The position numbers and the translations under genes are program-made. Under the pieces are notes generated by a model. It saw only the letters and a list, made by a program, of their open reading frames with translations. It was not told the origin of the DNA and searched no databases. DNA of 64,000 bases from DSOI01 sp041394885 (GTDB lineage: Bacteria; Acidobacteriota; Terriglobia; Bryobacterales; Bryobacteraceae): NCBI GenBank assembly GCA_041394885.1, contig JAWKHI010000026.1:1-64000 (forward strand). The letters are read 5' to 3'. Below are positions 1 through 7,451 of the stretch, piece by piece (within the stretch, counting starts at the first letter, position 1; every line of letters begins with the position of its first letter).

Positions 1-1216
1 CCAGTATGTCGAGCGCATTCGCCGGGATCTCCAGTTTCTCGAGCGAGCCGCGCCGGATGCCCGCCACCAGCGCGCCGCACTCGATCAGTTCGTCCCGCGT
101 AGTAGGGAAGAACCGGCCCTTGGGCGTCGCGCCCACCGCGTGGCCGGACCTCCCCACCCGCTGCAGCGCCACATGAATAGACCGCGGCGTCCCCAGTTGG
201 CAAACCAGATCCACCGTCCCGATGTCGATCCCCAATTCGAGCGACGCCGTCGCCACCACGGCCCGCAATTCGCCTTGCTTCAACCGCCGCTCTGCATTCT
301 GGCGCGCCGCCAGCGAGAGGGACCCGTGGTGCGCCAGGATCGCCTCCTCCCCGCACCGCTGCTGCAGCGCGTGCGCCACCCGTTCGGCCAGACGCCGCGT
401 GTTCACGAACACCAGCGTCGTGCGATGCTCCCCGATCATCCGCGCGACGCGATCGTAGATCTCGGCCCACAATTCGTTCGACGCCACAGGCCCCAGTTCA
501 TCGTCTGGAATCTCGATCGCCAGGTCCATCACCCGCCGGTGGCCCGTATTCACCACGTCCGCATCCGGCGACAAAAATCGCGCCACTTCCTCGATCGGGC
601 TCACCGTCGCCGACAATCCGATCCGCTGCAGCCGCCGTCCCGCCAGTTGCTCCAGCCGCTCGATCGACAATGCCAGGTGCGACCCGCGTTTGCTGCCCGC
701 CACCGCGTGAATCTCGTCCACAATCAGCGTCCGTACGCTCCCGAGCGCCTTCCGGGATGACTCTGCCGTCAGCAACAGATACAGTGACTCGGGCGTGGTC
801 ACCAATATGTGCGGCGGCCGCGTCACAAGCTTTCGCCGGTCCGCTGCCGGCGTGTCCCCCGTCCGGATCGCCGCCCGGATGGGATGCAGCACCGCGCCTT
901 GGCGCGCGGCCATTTCAGCCGTTCCCGCCAGCGGCAGGTCGAGATTGCGATGTACGTCTGTTGAGAGAGCCTTCAGCGGCGACACATACAAGACGCGTGT
1001 TTCATCCGGTAGCGGACCGCCCACCGCCTCGCGCACCAAGCCGTCGATCGCGGTAAGAAACGCCGCCAGGGTTTTTCCCGATCCCGTCGGCGCCGAGATC
1101 AAGACATCCCGCCCTTGGGCGATCAGCGGCCAACCCATCCGTTGCGGCGCCGTGGGCTCACCCAGCCGTTCGGCGAACCATTCCGCCACCAGTGGATGGA
1201 AGCCGGAAATTGACAT
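1..1216 (-). CDS. lhr: Lhr-family DEAD/DEAH-box helicase, C-terminal part outside the window
   Basis: The reverse strand reads open from an ATG at 1216 to the window edge, giving 405 residues of a superfamily 2 helicase. Residues 43-49 form the Walker A loop (PTGSGKT) and 167-170 the DEIH box. Further on come an SAT motif III, motif V (TASLELGIDIG) and motif VI (QRVGRSGH). Motifs V and VI in this spelling are typical of Lhr (large helicase-related), an ATP-dependent 3'-5' translocase linked to DNA repair. The C-terminal winged-helix and Lhr-specific regions would lie beyond position 1. The gene starts 19 bp from the end of the next minus-strand gene. I am confident of the family; whether it is the long or short Lhr form cannot be seen. 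Confidence 0.88.
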   Translation of the reverse strand, partial: MSISGFHPLVAEWFAERLGEPTAPQRMGWPLIAQGRDVLISAPTGSGKTLAAFLTAIDGLVREAVGGPLPDETRVLYVSPLKALSTDVHRNLDLPLAGTAEMAARQGAVLHPIRAAIRTGDTPAADRRKLVTRPPHILVTTPESLYLLLTAESSRKALGSVRTLIVDEIHAVAGSKRGSHLALSIERLEQLAGRRLQRIGLSATVSPIEEVARFLSPDADVVNTGHRRVMDLAIEIPDDELGPVASNELWAEIYDRVARMIGEHRTTLVFVNTRRLAERVAHALQQRCGEEAILAHHGSLSLAARQNAERRLKQGELRAVVATASLELGIDIGTVDLVCQLGTPRSIHVALQRVGRSGHAVGATPKGRFFPTTRDELIECGALVAGIRRGSLEKLEIPANALDIL

Positions 1217-1234
1217 CGCCTTCAGTGTACCGGC

Positions 1235-3328
1235 TTAGCCCCGCTCCGCCCCATGCGCCAGCGCCCGCATATATCCGAGGGCGAACGCCCACCCCATCCG
1301 CGACCCCTCATCGTCGCCCGCGAACTCCGGCGTGTGATCGGGTATCGCCAGCCCCGCATAGTTCACCTCCCACAGCGCCCGCATGCACGCCGCCATGTCG
1401 CACTCGCCTTCGTCGTGAAAAGTCTCCGTATACCGCTCATACGGCTTCGCCACGCGCACATTGCGGAAGTGAACGTGATGGATGCGCCCGCGGGACCCGA
1501 AATAGCCAATCGCCGCGATCGCGTCTTCGCCCATTTCGGTCACCACTCCCGTGTCGAAGGTGATGCCGTTCGACGGGCTATCGACGGTCTCGATCAGCCG
1601 GCGCAGATCGGCCAGCGTGCGCACCGGTTGCGCGACGCCGCGATAGGCCTCCACCGGGGGATCGTTGGGGTGCAGGGCCATTTTCACTCCCGCGCGTTCG
1701 GCCACCGGGATCACCTCGCGCAGAAACGCCTCCAGCCGCGCCCACATCGTCTCGCGATCGTGCGTTCCTGTGTTGGCCAGCGGAGCCAGGTTCGCAATCC
1801 GCGACGCATCGAAATCCCGCAGCCCCACGCCCCCGCGCCCGGTCGTCCGCCCGTAGCCTTCCGACGCCCGCAGCCCCGTGAAGTTGTACTCCACCACCGC
1901 GATCCCGGCTTCGCCCGCCGCGCGGATCGATTGCTTCACGGCTTCCAGTTCCGCGTCGGCGCCCGCCCGCCCATGCAGGATCTTGTGGAACGGCGGCAGA
2001 TGCACCAACGTGGCCTCCAAGCGGTGGCTCTCCACGTGGCTCTTCACCGCAATCAGATCCGCGGCTTTCCACGCGCGATACGCCTGCCCTTCCCGCGGCC
2101 CCCCATCGGTGGCCGGAATCAGCGGCCGGCGCGAAACACGCGTATTGAGCGCCGCCGGCATCGCGATCCGCTTCACTCCCATTTGCTTCACAAAGGCGAG
2201 CGTGGCGGGCGCGACGTCACTCGGCCCGTGAGCAACGTGCAACCGGTGCGGACCGCCCTTGCGCACCGGTGCGTTCGCAGCTTGAATCAATCCCCGGATA
2301 TATCCGTGCGAAAAGGACCGTCCGATGCGTCCGCCCGCGTCGCCCGGAATCCGCGGCGTGTGATCGGACACCAGAGCATCGCGGTAGTTCACCGTCTTGT
2401 AGGCTCGCATCGCCGCCAGCATGTCCACGTCGCCCTCGTCGATGAACACCTCGGTATAGCGCGGCACCTTGCCGCGGACGCCCCGAAAGTGAATGTGGTG
2501 GATGCGGCCGCGCCCGCCCACCCGCCGGATGGCATCGACGACGTCCACGCCCATCTCGGTCACCGTGCCCTGGCAAAACGTGAAGCCGTTGGCCTTGCCC
2601 GGAAACGCGTCCACGAACCGCTCGATCTCCCCGGTGTTGGTGAGCAGGCGTTCGATCCCCCGCATCGATCGCACCGGCGGATCCTTCGGATGCAACGAGA
2701 GCCGCACCCCGGCGCGTTCGGCTTCCGGCAGCACCCGCCGCAGAAAATACTCCAGCCGTTCCCATAGCTGCTCACGGGATATCGGCCCCAGGTCCTCGAA
2801 GGGCGGCTTCCCCGCCACGATGTCATAATCGAACGCCTTGTAGATCGCGCCGCCCCGTCCCTCCACGTCTTTGTATCCGGCATCCGCTCCCCACTTGAAG
2901 TCCGGTGACCATCGCCACTCGATCACCGTCACTCCGGCCGACCCCGCCGCGGCGATGCTGCGGCCGATGGCGGCGATGCTCGCGTCCCGGTCTGCCTTGC
3001 CAAGCATCGGTCCGGTGAGCCACGCGATCGGGAGCATCAGAGAATGCAGACGCAAGCCGTGCGCGGCGCATCGTTGCTGCACCCCTTCGATGTCGCCGCG
3101 TGACCAGTAGCCTTTGCCGTCCCGGTCTACCTCATCGGTCCCTTGCAGCACCACCCACCGGTGGCCCATCTGCGCCAGCCATCGCAGCGTCGCGTCATTG
3201 AGGTCCCCGATGTTCTCCGCCACGCGCGGCTCCCAACCGCTCTGGCCGGCCGCGCGCCATGGCAGTAGCAGCGCCGCCGGACCAAGCAAAAGCTCGCGTC
3301 TTGCTATCGGCAACGCTACGGCACCCAC
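1235..3328 (-). CDS. Tandem (two-domain) mannonate-dehydratase-like secreted protein
   Basis: This 697-residue protein is two copies of a UxuA-like TIM barrel in one chain, at about residues 36-350 and 366-692. Normal UxuA is about 350-400 residues with one barrel. Each copy shows the HPxDPP motif (H213 and H553), a double-His strand (HHIH 277-280, HHVH 617-620) and a C-terminal DHTP motif (D322 and D664). UxuA dehydrates D-mannonate using a metal held by His, Cys, His and Asp. Copy 1 keeps the Cys (FCQGT, C252) but copy 2 has Asp there (FDTGV, D592), so the halves may differ in metal binding or only one may be active. The N-terminus (ARRELLLGPAALLLP) looks like a Tat-type leader. Its start overlaps the end of the upstream RidA gene by 13 bp. 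The real substrate is not known. Confidence 0.82.
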   Translation of the reverse strand: MGAVALPIARRELLLGPAALLLPWRAAGQSGWEPRVAENIGDLNDATLRWLAQMGHRWVVLQGTDEVDRDGKGYWSRGDIEGVQQRCAAHGLRLHSLMLPIAWLTGPMLGKADRDASIAAIGRSIAAAGSAGVTVIEWRWSPDFKWGADAGYKDVEGRGGAIYKAFDYDIVAGKPPFEDLGPISREQLWERLEYFLRRVLPEAERAGVRLSLHPKDPPVRSMRGIERLLTNTGEIERFVDAFPGKANGFTFCQGTVTEMGVDVVDAIRRVGGRGRIHHIHFRGVRGKVPRYTEVFIDEGDVDMLAAMRAYKTVNYRDALVSDHTPRIPGDAGGRIGRSFSHGYIRGLIQAANAPVRKGGPHRLHVAHGPSDVAPATLAFVKQMGVKRIAMPAALNTRVSRRPLIPATDGGPREGQAYRAWKAADLIAVKSHVESHRLEATLVHLPPFHKILHGRAGADAELEAVKQSIRAAGEAGIAVVEYNFTGLRASEGYGRTTGRGGVGLRDFDASRIANLAPLANTGTHDRETMWARLEAFLREVIPVAERAGVKMALHPNDPPVEAYRGVAQPVRTLADLRRLIETVDSPSNGITFDTGVVTEMGEDAIAAIGYFGSRGRIHHVHFRNVRVAKPYERYTETFHDEGECDMAACMRALWEVNYAGLAIPDHTPEFAGDDEGSRMGWAFALGYMRALAHGAERG

Positions 3329-3771
3329 GCCACCAGTTCGATCTCCACCAGCGTCTGCGTGTCCGGAAAGATCGCCCCGAGCGCCGTGCGCGCCGGCGCG
3401 TTTTCCTTGAAGTACTGCGCGTAGACTTCGTTGAACGCCGGTTTCTGCGTCTTCACATCGGCCAGAAACGCCGTCACCTTGATCACGTTGTCGAGCGATG
3501 ACCCCATGGCCTCCAGGTTCTTCTTGTGCGCCTGCAGCGTGTTGTGCGTCTGCTCCTTGATGTCGCCGCCGAAAGCGAACGGGTCCTTCCGCGCTTCCGG
3601 ACGCACGCCCGCAAGGCCGGAACTGTAATACATGTTGCCCACTTTGTACCCGCCCGGCGCCTTTACTTTAGCCGCCGTGGGAGGCGCCGCCGCCACCGGT
3701 GCGGCTGCCGCGGCTCCGATACCAGCCGCCGCCAGGAATTGTCTACGTGCCTTCTTCATCGTTGGGTTCAC
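3316..3771 (-). CDS. RidA-family (YjgF/UK114) protein with Tat-like leader
   Basis: The 151-residue protein has an N-terminal twin-arginine-type leader (KARRQFLAAAGIGAAAAAP) and then a RidA fold from about residue 38. Cytosolic RidA hydrolyses reactive enamine/imine intermediates made by PLP enzymes. The signature near the C-terminus (PARTALGAIFPDTQTLVEIE) carries the conserved Arg that binds the substrate carboxylate. The leader is the unusual part, because it implies an exported RidA whose substrate need not be the usual 2-aminoacrylate. It sits directly upstream of, and overlapping, the double dehydratase gene, so the two are probably co-transcribed. The family call is firm and the role is inferred. 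Confidence 0.85.
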   Translation of the reverse strand: MNPTMKKARRQFLAAAGIGAAAAAPVAAAPPTAAKVKAPGGYKVGNMYYSSGLAGVRPEARKDPFAFGGDIKEQTHNTLQAHKKNLEAMGSSLDNVIKVTAFLADVKTQKPAFNEVYAQYFKENAPARTALGAIFPDTQTLVEIELVAWVP

Positions 3772-3826
3772 CTCGCTGGATGTGGATTCCCTTCGATTGT
3801 ATTACTCGCGCCCGCGCCACACACTC

Positions 3827-5269
3827 TCACTCCGCCTGACCGCAAAGTAGACGCTCGTCGCCCCGCAATCCCTCCGTCACCGCTACCTCGGTCGCAGACG
3901 CCATGCCCAGCCCCACATCCACCGCATGCGCGCGCTCCCCGTCCCACACGCGGACGCGTCCGCCCTCCGTGGCGTTCCGCGCCACGCACTCGCGCGCAAC
4001 GATCACTCCTCCATCGCCCTCGGGCCCGCCCGATGCGCGCAGGATCAGGTCCGCGCTGCCGCTGAAGTTCGGAAACACGCGCGGGTCCTGCCGCTCCGGC
4101 GTCACCTTAATGGCAACCGACCGTACCCAATCCGGCCGGTAGCGCGTCGCCACCGCCAATGACCCGATCGCCGTCACTCGCGCCGGCATCGTCACCCCCG
4201 CAATCGCATCCACGTAAATCCGCGCCTTCATCCCGATTTGAACGCGGTCGGCGTCCACCTGGTTCAACGAAGCATTCAGAACCAATGAGGCCGGGTCCAT
4301 CACTTGGAGAAACGGATACCCCGATCGAACCTCGTCGCCCGGCTCCACCTCGCCGTACTCCTGCCCTCGGCGAATACGCGCCGGCACCACGATCCCACCC
4401 ATCGGCGCCGCAAACAGCATGCGCGCCGCGTTCGCTTCCGCGCGGCGCAACTCCAGACTTTCCTCGGCAAGCAGCAACTGCTGCCGCCGTAGCTCCGCGC
4501 GTTCGGAGGCGTCGAAGTAGCGCGCCTCCACCCCGATCTCCCGCAGTTGTGCTTCGGCCTCCTCCAACTGCAGCCGGAAGTGCTCGGCCTGGATCGCCGA
4601 ACGCACCGGCAGGGTTTTCATATTCAGGCGCGCTTTCTCCACGTTGCCCTTGGCCACCAGCATCCGCTGATCCAGCACTTTTCGCCGGATCGCGATGTTC
4701 GCCTCCACGCGTTTCATTGACTGCACCCGTTGATCCCGGTCGGCGCGATAATCGTCCAGCCGCGAGAGCATGTATTGGCGATCGAACTCGGCCAGAAAGT
4801 CGCCCGGTTTCACCATCTCGCCCGGCCGCGCCATCCGCTGCAGAATGATCTGAAAATCGCTGCGCGATCCACTGCTGCGGCTCCGTCTTCCGCTCATCCG
4901 AGGCGCGAGCAACGTCACCGCGCGATCGGCGCTCAGAGTGCCGCTCACTCGCAGCACGTCTTCCAGACGGCCCTTGCGCGCATGGAGAAGCCGGCCTGGT
5001 ATCGTGGGCCCGGCCTCGTTCGCCGTCCAGCGCCGTCCCACGATCAACGCCACCCAAACCAGCAGCAGCAGAAAGGCCACGCGATTCCATCCGTGTCGCG
5101 GCGGTCCACTTCCGGCCGGCTCCTCCACCGCGGGCTGACCGCCGGCGGGCCGGAGCTGTGGCGCGAATTCCGGCTGATGGCCGGCTGGTGTCCCCGCCGG
5201 AGTCTGGGTTGCGGCATCTGTGCCTGGGCGAATCACGAAAAGGTAGCGTCCTCCTGCCTTTATCTTCAT
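3827..5269 (-). CDS. HlyD-type membrane fusion (adaptor) protein
   Basis: A 480-residue periplasmic adaptor. It has a short cytoplasmic lead rich in Pro and Gly, one membrane segment at about residues 63-78 (FLLLLVWVALIVG), a first lipoyl/barrel half, a long helical hairpin and a second barrel half. I chose the ATG at 5269 (MKIKAGGRYLF). The open frame runs 118 codons further upstream, but there it only shadows the TIR gene. The hairpin region (EFDRQYMLSRLDDY ... MKTLPVRSAIQAE) closely resembles the adaptor encoded at 36666-38451, so the two are paralogues. No ABC or RND pump gene is adjacent, so its partner must be elsewhere. It lies 26 bp downstream of the TIR gene and could share its transcript. 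Confidence 0.8.
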   Translation of the reverse strand: MKIKAGGRYLFVIRPGTDAATQTPAGTPAGHQPEFAPQLRPAGGQPAVEEPAGSGPPRHGWNRVAFLLLLVWVALIVGRRWTANEAGPTIPGRLLHARKGRLEDVLRVSGTLSADRAVTLLAPRMSGRRSRSSGSRSDFQIILQRMARPGEMVKPGDFLAEFDRQYMLSRLDDYRADRDQRVQSMKRVEANIAIRRKVLDQRMLVAKGNVEKARLNMKTLPVRSAIQAEHFRLQLEEAEAQLREIGVEARYFDASERAELRRQQLLLAEESLELRRAEANAARMLFAAPMGGIVVPARIRRGQEYGEVEPGDEVRSGYPFLQVMDPASLVLNASLNQVDADRVQIGMKARIYVDAIAGVTMPARVTAIGSLAVATRYRPDWVRSVAIKVTPERQDPRVFPNFSGSADLILRASGGPEGDGGVIVARECVARNATEGGRVRVWDGERAHAVDVGLGMASATEVAVTEGLRGDERLLCGQAE

Positions 5270-5295
5270 CTTACCGTGCCAACAACGCTCTTCCT

Positions 5296-5862
5296 TTATG
5301 CCGCCTGCCTGGGACGCCGCGCCGCCTCTACAATCCGCTCGAACCCGCGCACCCAATCCGGAAACAGATCGATGTATTGTATGCTCCCCTGGATTTCCGG
5401 CGGCGCCACACAGTCGTCGAATCGCACCGGGATGAAGAAGATGTCGCCGGGAGGAACGAGCGCCGCGCACTGCAGCGCATGCCTCATTTCCGCCTGGAAA
5501 AATCCGCGCTTGCCCACGCTGCGCTTGCTCAAGCACGCAATGACGCAGTGCGCGGTGGCGATGGCGCGCTCGATCGACCGTGGCCAATTCTGCCCTGGCA
5601 GCAGCTTGCGCCGGTCCAGCCACGGGTCAAAGCCACGCGCTTCGAGTTCATCCGCCAATCGGTCCGCCAGCACGGCGTCCTCCACCGCGTAAGCGATAAA
5701 GATCTGGGGCCGCGTCTGCGGCACGAACGTGAATCGCCCTTGGCCATCCGGTCGAAACACGCCAAGCCCGTCGATCTCCACGCTTGCCCCCTCGGCCAGA
5801 CAATCCAGAATCTTGCGCGCCAGCCGCGATGCCGTGTAAGGATTCGAATGCGCCCGGCTCAA
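5296..5862 (-). CDS. TIR-domain protein with an N-terminal HU-like segment
   Basis: The protein has 188 residues. Residues 15-49 (LARKILDCLAEGASVEIDGL and the strands after it) resemble the last helix and first beta hairpin of HU/IHF proteins. Residues 53 to about 180 form a bacterial TIR domain: strand one IFIAYAVED, the WLDRRKLLPG loop (81-90), and helix FFQAEMRHAL with E125 at the place of the catalytic Glu of NAD-cleaving TIRs. Bacterial TIR domains commonly hydrolyse NAD+ or make cyclic ADP-ribose signals in anti-phage immunity. The start codon overlaps the stop of the upstream HU-like gene by 4 bp (ATGA), so the two are translationally coupled. An HU-type module in front of a TIR is unusual. 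The TIR call is strong; the defence role is inference. Confidence 0.8.
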   Translation of the reverse strand: MSRAHSNPYTASRLARKILDCLAEGASVEIDGLGVFRPDGQGRFTFVPQTRPQIFIAYAVEDAVLADRLADELEARGFDPWLDRRKLLPGQNWPRSIERAIATAHCVIACLSKRSVGKRGFFQAEMRHALQCAALVPPGDIFFIPVRFDDCVAPPEIQGSIQYIDLFPDWVRGFERIVEAARRPRQAA

Positions 5863-6113
5863 GCGTTCTTCCCCTTTCGCGGCTTCCGCACAGCCACAGG
5901 CGACCCCGCGGCGCGTTCATCCGCTGGCTTGAATCGGATCAACGGTTTGCCGGCTATCGGCTGGAACGATCCCAGCCCCGGCCAGACCGCGGGCTTGCCG
6001 TCCCGAAGACGCATCAGCGTCGCATGCACCATCGCATCCAACTGGTCCGCCGCTTCCCCGGGCGATGTGTGGCCGTCTTCGGCGAGACGGAGGATAAGAT
6101 CGGACTTCCTCAT
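5859..6113 (-). CDS. Small HU/IHF-like DNA-binding protein
   Basis: The 84-residue protein begins like HU (MRKSDLILRLAEDGHTSPGE; HU has MNKTELINAVAE...). It then has the two-helix dimerisation part and the strand GLGSFQP, matching GFGTFEV of HU. The DNA-embracing arm is shortened and replaced by a basic tail (VAVRKPRKGKNA). A GGAG five bases before the ATG supports the start. It is the first gene of a pair with the HU-TIR gene, overlapping it by 4 bp. The coupling suggests that this protein and the HU-like segment of the TIR protein may form a mixed dimer. No hexameric replication or recombination genes lie nearby to suggest a housekeeping IHF. Confidence 0.72.
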   Translation of the reverse strand: MRKSDLILRLAEDGHTSPGEAADQLDAMVHATLMRLRDGKPAVWPGLGSFQPIAGKPLIRFKPADERAAGSPVAVRKPRKGKNA

Positions 6114-6179
6114 GGCACTCCGAACCTACCCTCGCGCCCGCCGCCGCAGGCAAATCCGGCAACACGGTCCGCCACCGTC

Positions 6180-6322
6180 CTCGCCTTGTAAATAAATGTA
6201 ACTAAAGGGAAACCAATGACAGAAAAATAATCGGCTGGATGCGTGACAGCGTCTTCCGCGCGGTGTTCAATGGTGGGGAAGGCGGTGAGTAGACGCGCCT
6301 TCCAAGGAGACATGTTTCCGAT
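6180..6322. promoter_or_regulatory. Divergent intergenic region with an AT-rich patch
   Basis: The 209-bp gap between the HU-like gene (minus) and the small secreted gene (plus) contains the most AT-rich stretch of the neighbourhood, about 6186-6235, within very GC-rich DNA. Promoters for both directions are expected here. I cannot pick a single convincing -35/-10 pair. A possible Shine-Dalgarno AAGGAGA lies at 6303-6309, about 13 bases before the ATG at 6323, which is longer than usual. Confidence 0.35.
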
Positions 6323-6493
6323 ATGAAGAGACTATTCGCGATTTTTCTCGGGCTGGCCATGCTCACCTCCACCGTGGCGCTGACCTTTGCCCAGGATGAG
6401 CCCAAGCAGGAAGAAAAAACCAAGAAGCGGGGCAAAGGTAAGAAGAAGAAAAAGAAGGACGGCGATTCCACCCAGTCCGGCGGCAATCAATAG
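6323..6493 (+). CDS. Tiny secreted Lys-rich protein (56 aa)
   Basis: A 56-codon open frame starting ATG at 6323. Residues 1-23 form a clean signal peptide (MKRLFAIFLGLAMLTSTVAL, cleavage expected after TFA). The mature peptide is about 33 residues and extremely charged: QDEPKQEEKTKKRGKGKKKK, then KKDGDSTQSGGNQ. No family is recognised. A strong hairpin follows 34 bp after the stop, which supports an independent short transcript. The mature part could be a small cationic periplasmic peptide. It is below many annotation cut-offs and is easily missed. Confidence 0.6.
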   Translation: MKRLFAIFLGLAMLTSTVALTFAQDEPKQEEKTKKRGKGKKKKKKDGDSTQSGGNQ

Positions 6494-6523
6494 GAACCCG
6501 TCACAGTTCCTGAGTCTGGCAGC

Positions 6524-6561
6524 GAAAAGGCCGCCCCGGATCGGGCCGAGGGCGGCCTCTT
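6524..6561. terminator. Hairpin terminator, possibly bidirectional
   Basis: A perfect 9-bp GC-rich stem, AGGCCGCCC (6528-6536) with GGGCGGCCT (6550-6558), has a 13-base loop. It is preceded by GAAA and followed by CTTC. It lies between the small plus-strand gene ending at 6493 and the minus-strand gene ending at 6596, as expected for a shared terminator of convergent genes. There is no long U tract. Confidence 0.6.
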
Positions 6562-6595
6562 CGCGTATGCCTGCCTTGGCGCGCGCCGGCTTGAC

Positions 6596-7144
6596 CTAAC
6601 GAATGCAGGTGTCGAGCCGGGCCGCCAGACGCAACCAGGCCGCCTTGTCCGAGGCCCGCGCCCAATCCCGCCCGATTCGTTCCCAGTCCGGGTCCGTCGT
6701 ATCCACGCCGCGGGCAGTCAGAAAACCCTCCTCGCACAGCACATAGTGCTGCCGGAACGGAAACAGGAAGCGCCGTTCTGGGCCACCGGCCAGCACGCTT
6801 CGGGCCTCGTCGTACTTCTTCACCCAGACATTCCAAAACGCCGACGCCGGCGGAGCGAACAGTCGCTCGGTGTCAAAGACCGCTTGTGCCCCGGCCGCCA
6901 TCTTCAAATGCAGCCAGTGCTCGAAGCCCATCTCCATCGCCACCGCGTCCAGCGCGTGCTTGCGCCGGATCCCGTTGCGATGCGCCAGCACCGCTTCCGG
7001 GCCACCGGCGCGCCAATAGGGTAGCCCCGCCAACCGCCGCGCCGCATCCGCCGCCGGCTCCGGTTGTTCCAATTGTTTCAGTAGCCGCGTCGCGCGAATG
7101 CGCGCTTCGCGAACCAAAGCGGGGAAATCAGGTCGATTCCGCAT
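6596..7144 (-). CDS. Hypothetical protein, 182 aa
   Basis: I do not recognise a characterised family. The start at 7144 (MRNRPDFPALVREAR) is favoured by an AAGGAGA box about seven bases upstream; a longer frame to 7204 has no such box. The sequence is soluble, helical and rich in Arg and Trp. Residues about 52-79 (RKHALDAVAMEMGFEHWLHL) resemble the short helical motif (AxxxGFxxWxxLK) found in front of ankyrin or glyoxalase domains in some bacterial proteins, but no such domain follows. It has no signal peptide. It is convergent with the small secreted gene. Confidence 0.6.
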   Translation of the reverse strand: MRNRPDFPALVREARIRATRLLKQLEQPEPAADAARRLAGLPYWRAGGPEAVLAHRNGIRRKHALDAVAMEMGFEHWLHLKMAAGAQAVFDTERLFAPPASAFWNVWVKKYDEARSVLAGGPERRFLFPFRQHYVLCEEGFLTARGVDTTDPDWERIGRDWARASDKAAWLRLAARLDTCIR

Positions 7145-7451
7145 TGGGATTCTCCTTGTGTTGCGTGTGTGCCGCTCGAGCCCGGTTGCAGCGGCGTTCC
7201 ACATGGAGCAAAACCCATGCGAGTGGGAAAAACAGTGAGGGTGAGATCCTCTTTCCCGGGCAAGGCGCCCCTCACGGCGCCTAGGCCTTCAGCGTAGCAG
7301 GAAACCGGCAAATTGTCCTGCAGGCGGGATATCTTGACCTCCCGTCACTACCGGCGCCGCTATCTGGATATCGTCGCCGGCCAGAGCCGATCCTTCGCGC
7401 GCTTTTCGCGCGGACCGGCCGCCCCTGGAACCGATGGTATTATCAGGGGCG
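7145..7451. other. Divergent intergenic region with a perfect hairpin
   Basis: A 307-bp stretch without a gene between the minus-strand hypothetical gene and the sulfatase gene. It contains a perfect inverted repeat, AGGCGCC (7263-7269) and GGCGCCT (7276-7282), with a 6-base spacer. The hairpin could be an attenuator or an operator. A TATTAT at 7438-7443 lies only eight bases before the sulfatase ATG, so it is doubtful as a promoter. I see no other structure. Confidence 0.35.

Noticed and set aside
1253..2767. A 504-codon plus-strand open frame opposite the tandem dehydratase gene
   Set aside because: Arg/His/Pro-rich antisense shadow of a well-supported gene.
5269..5623. The 118-codon upstream extension of the HlyD-type adaptor frame
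   Set aside because: It lies entirely over the TIR gene, is Arg/Ala-rich shadow sequence, and the adaptor family does not need it.
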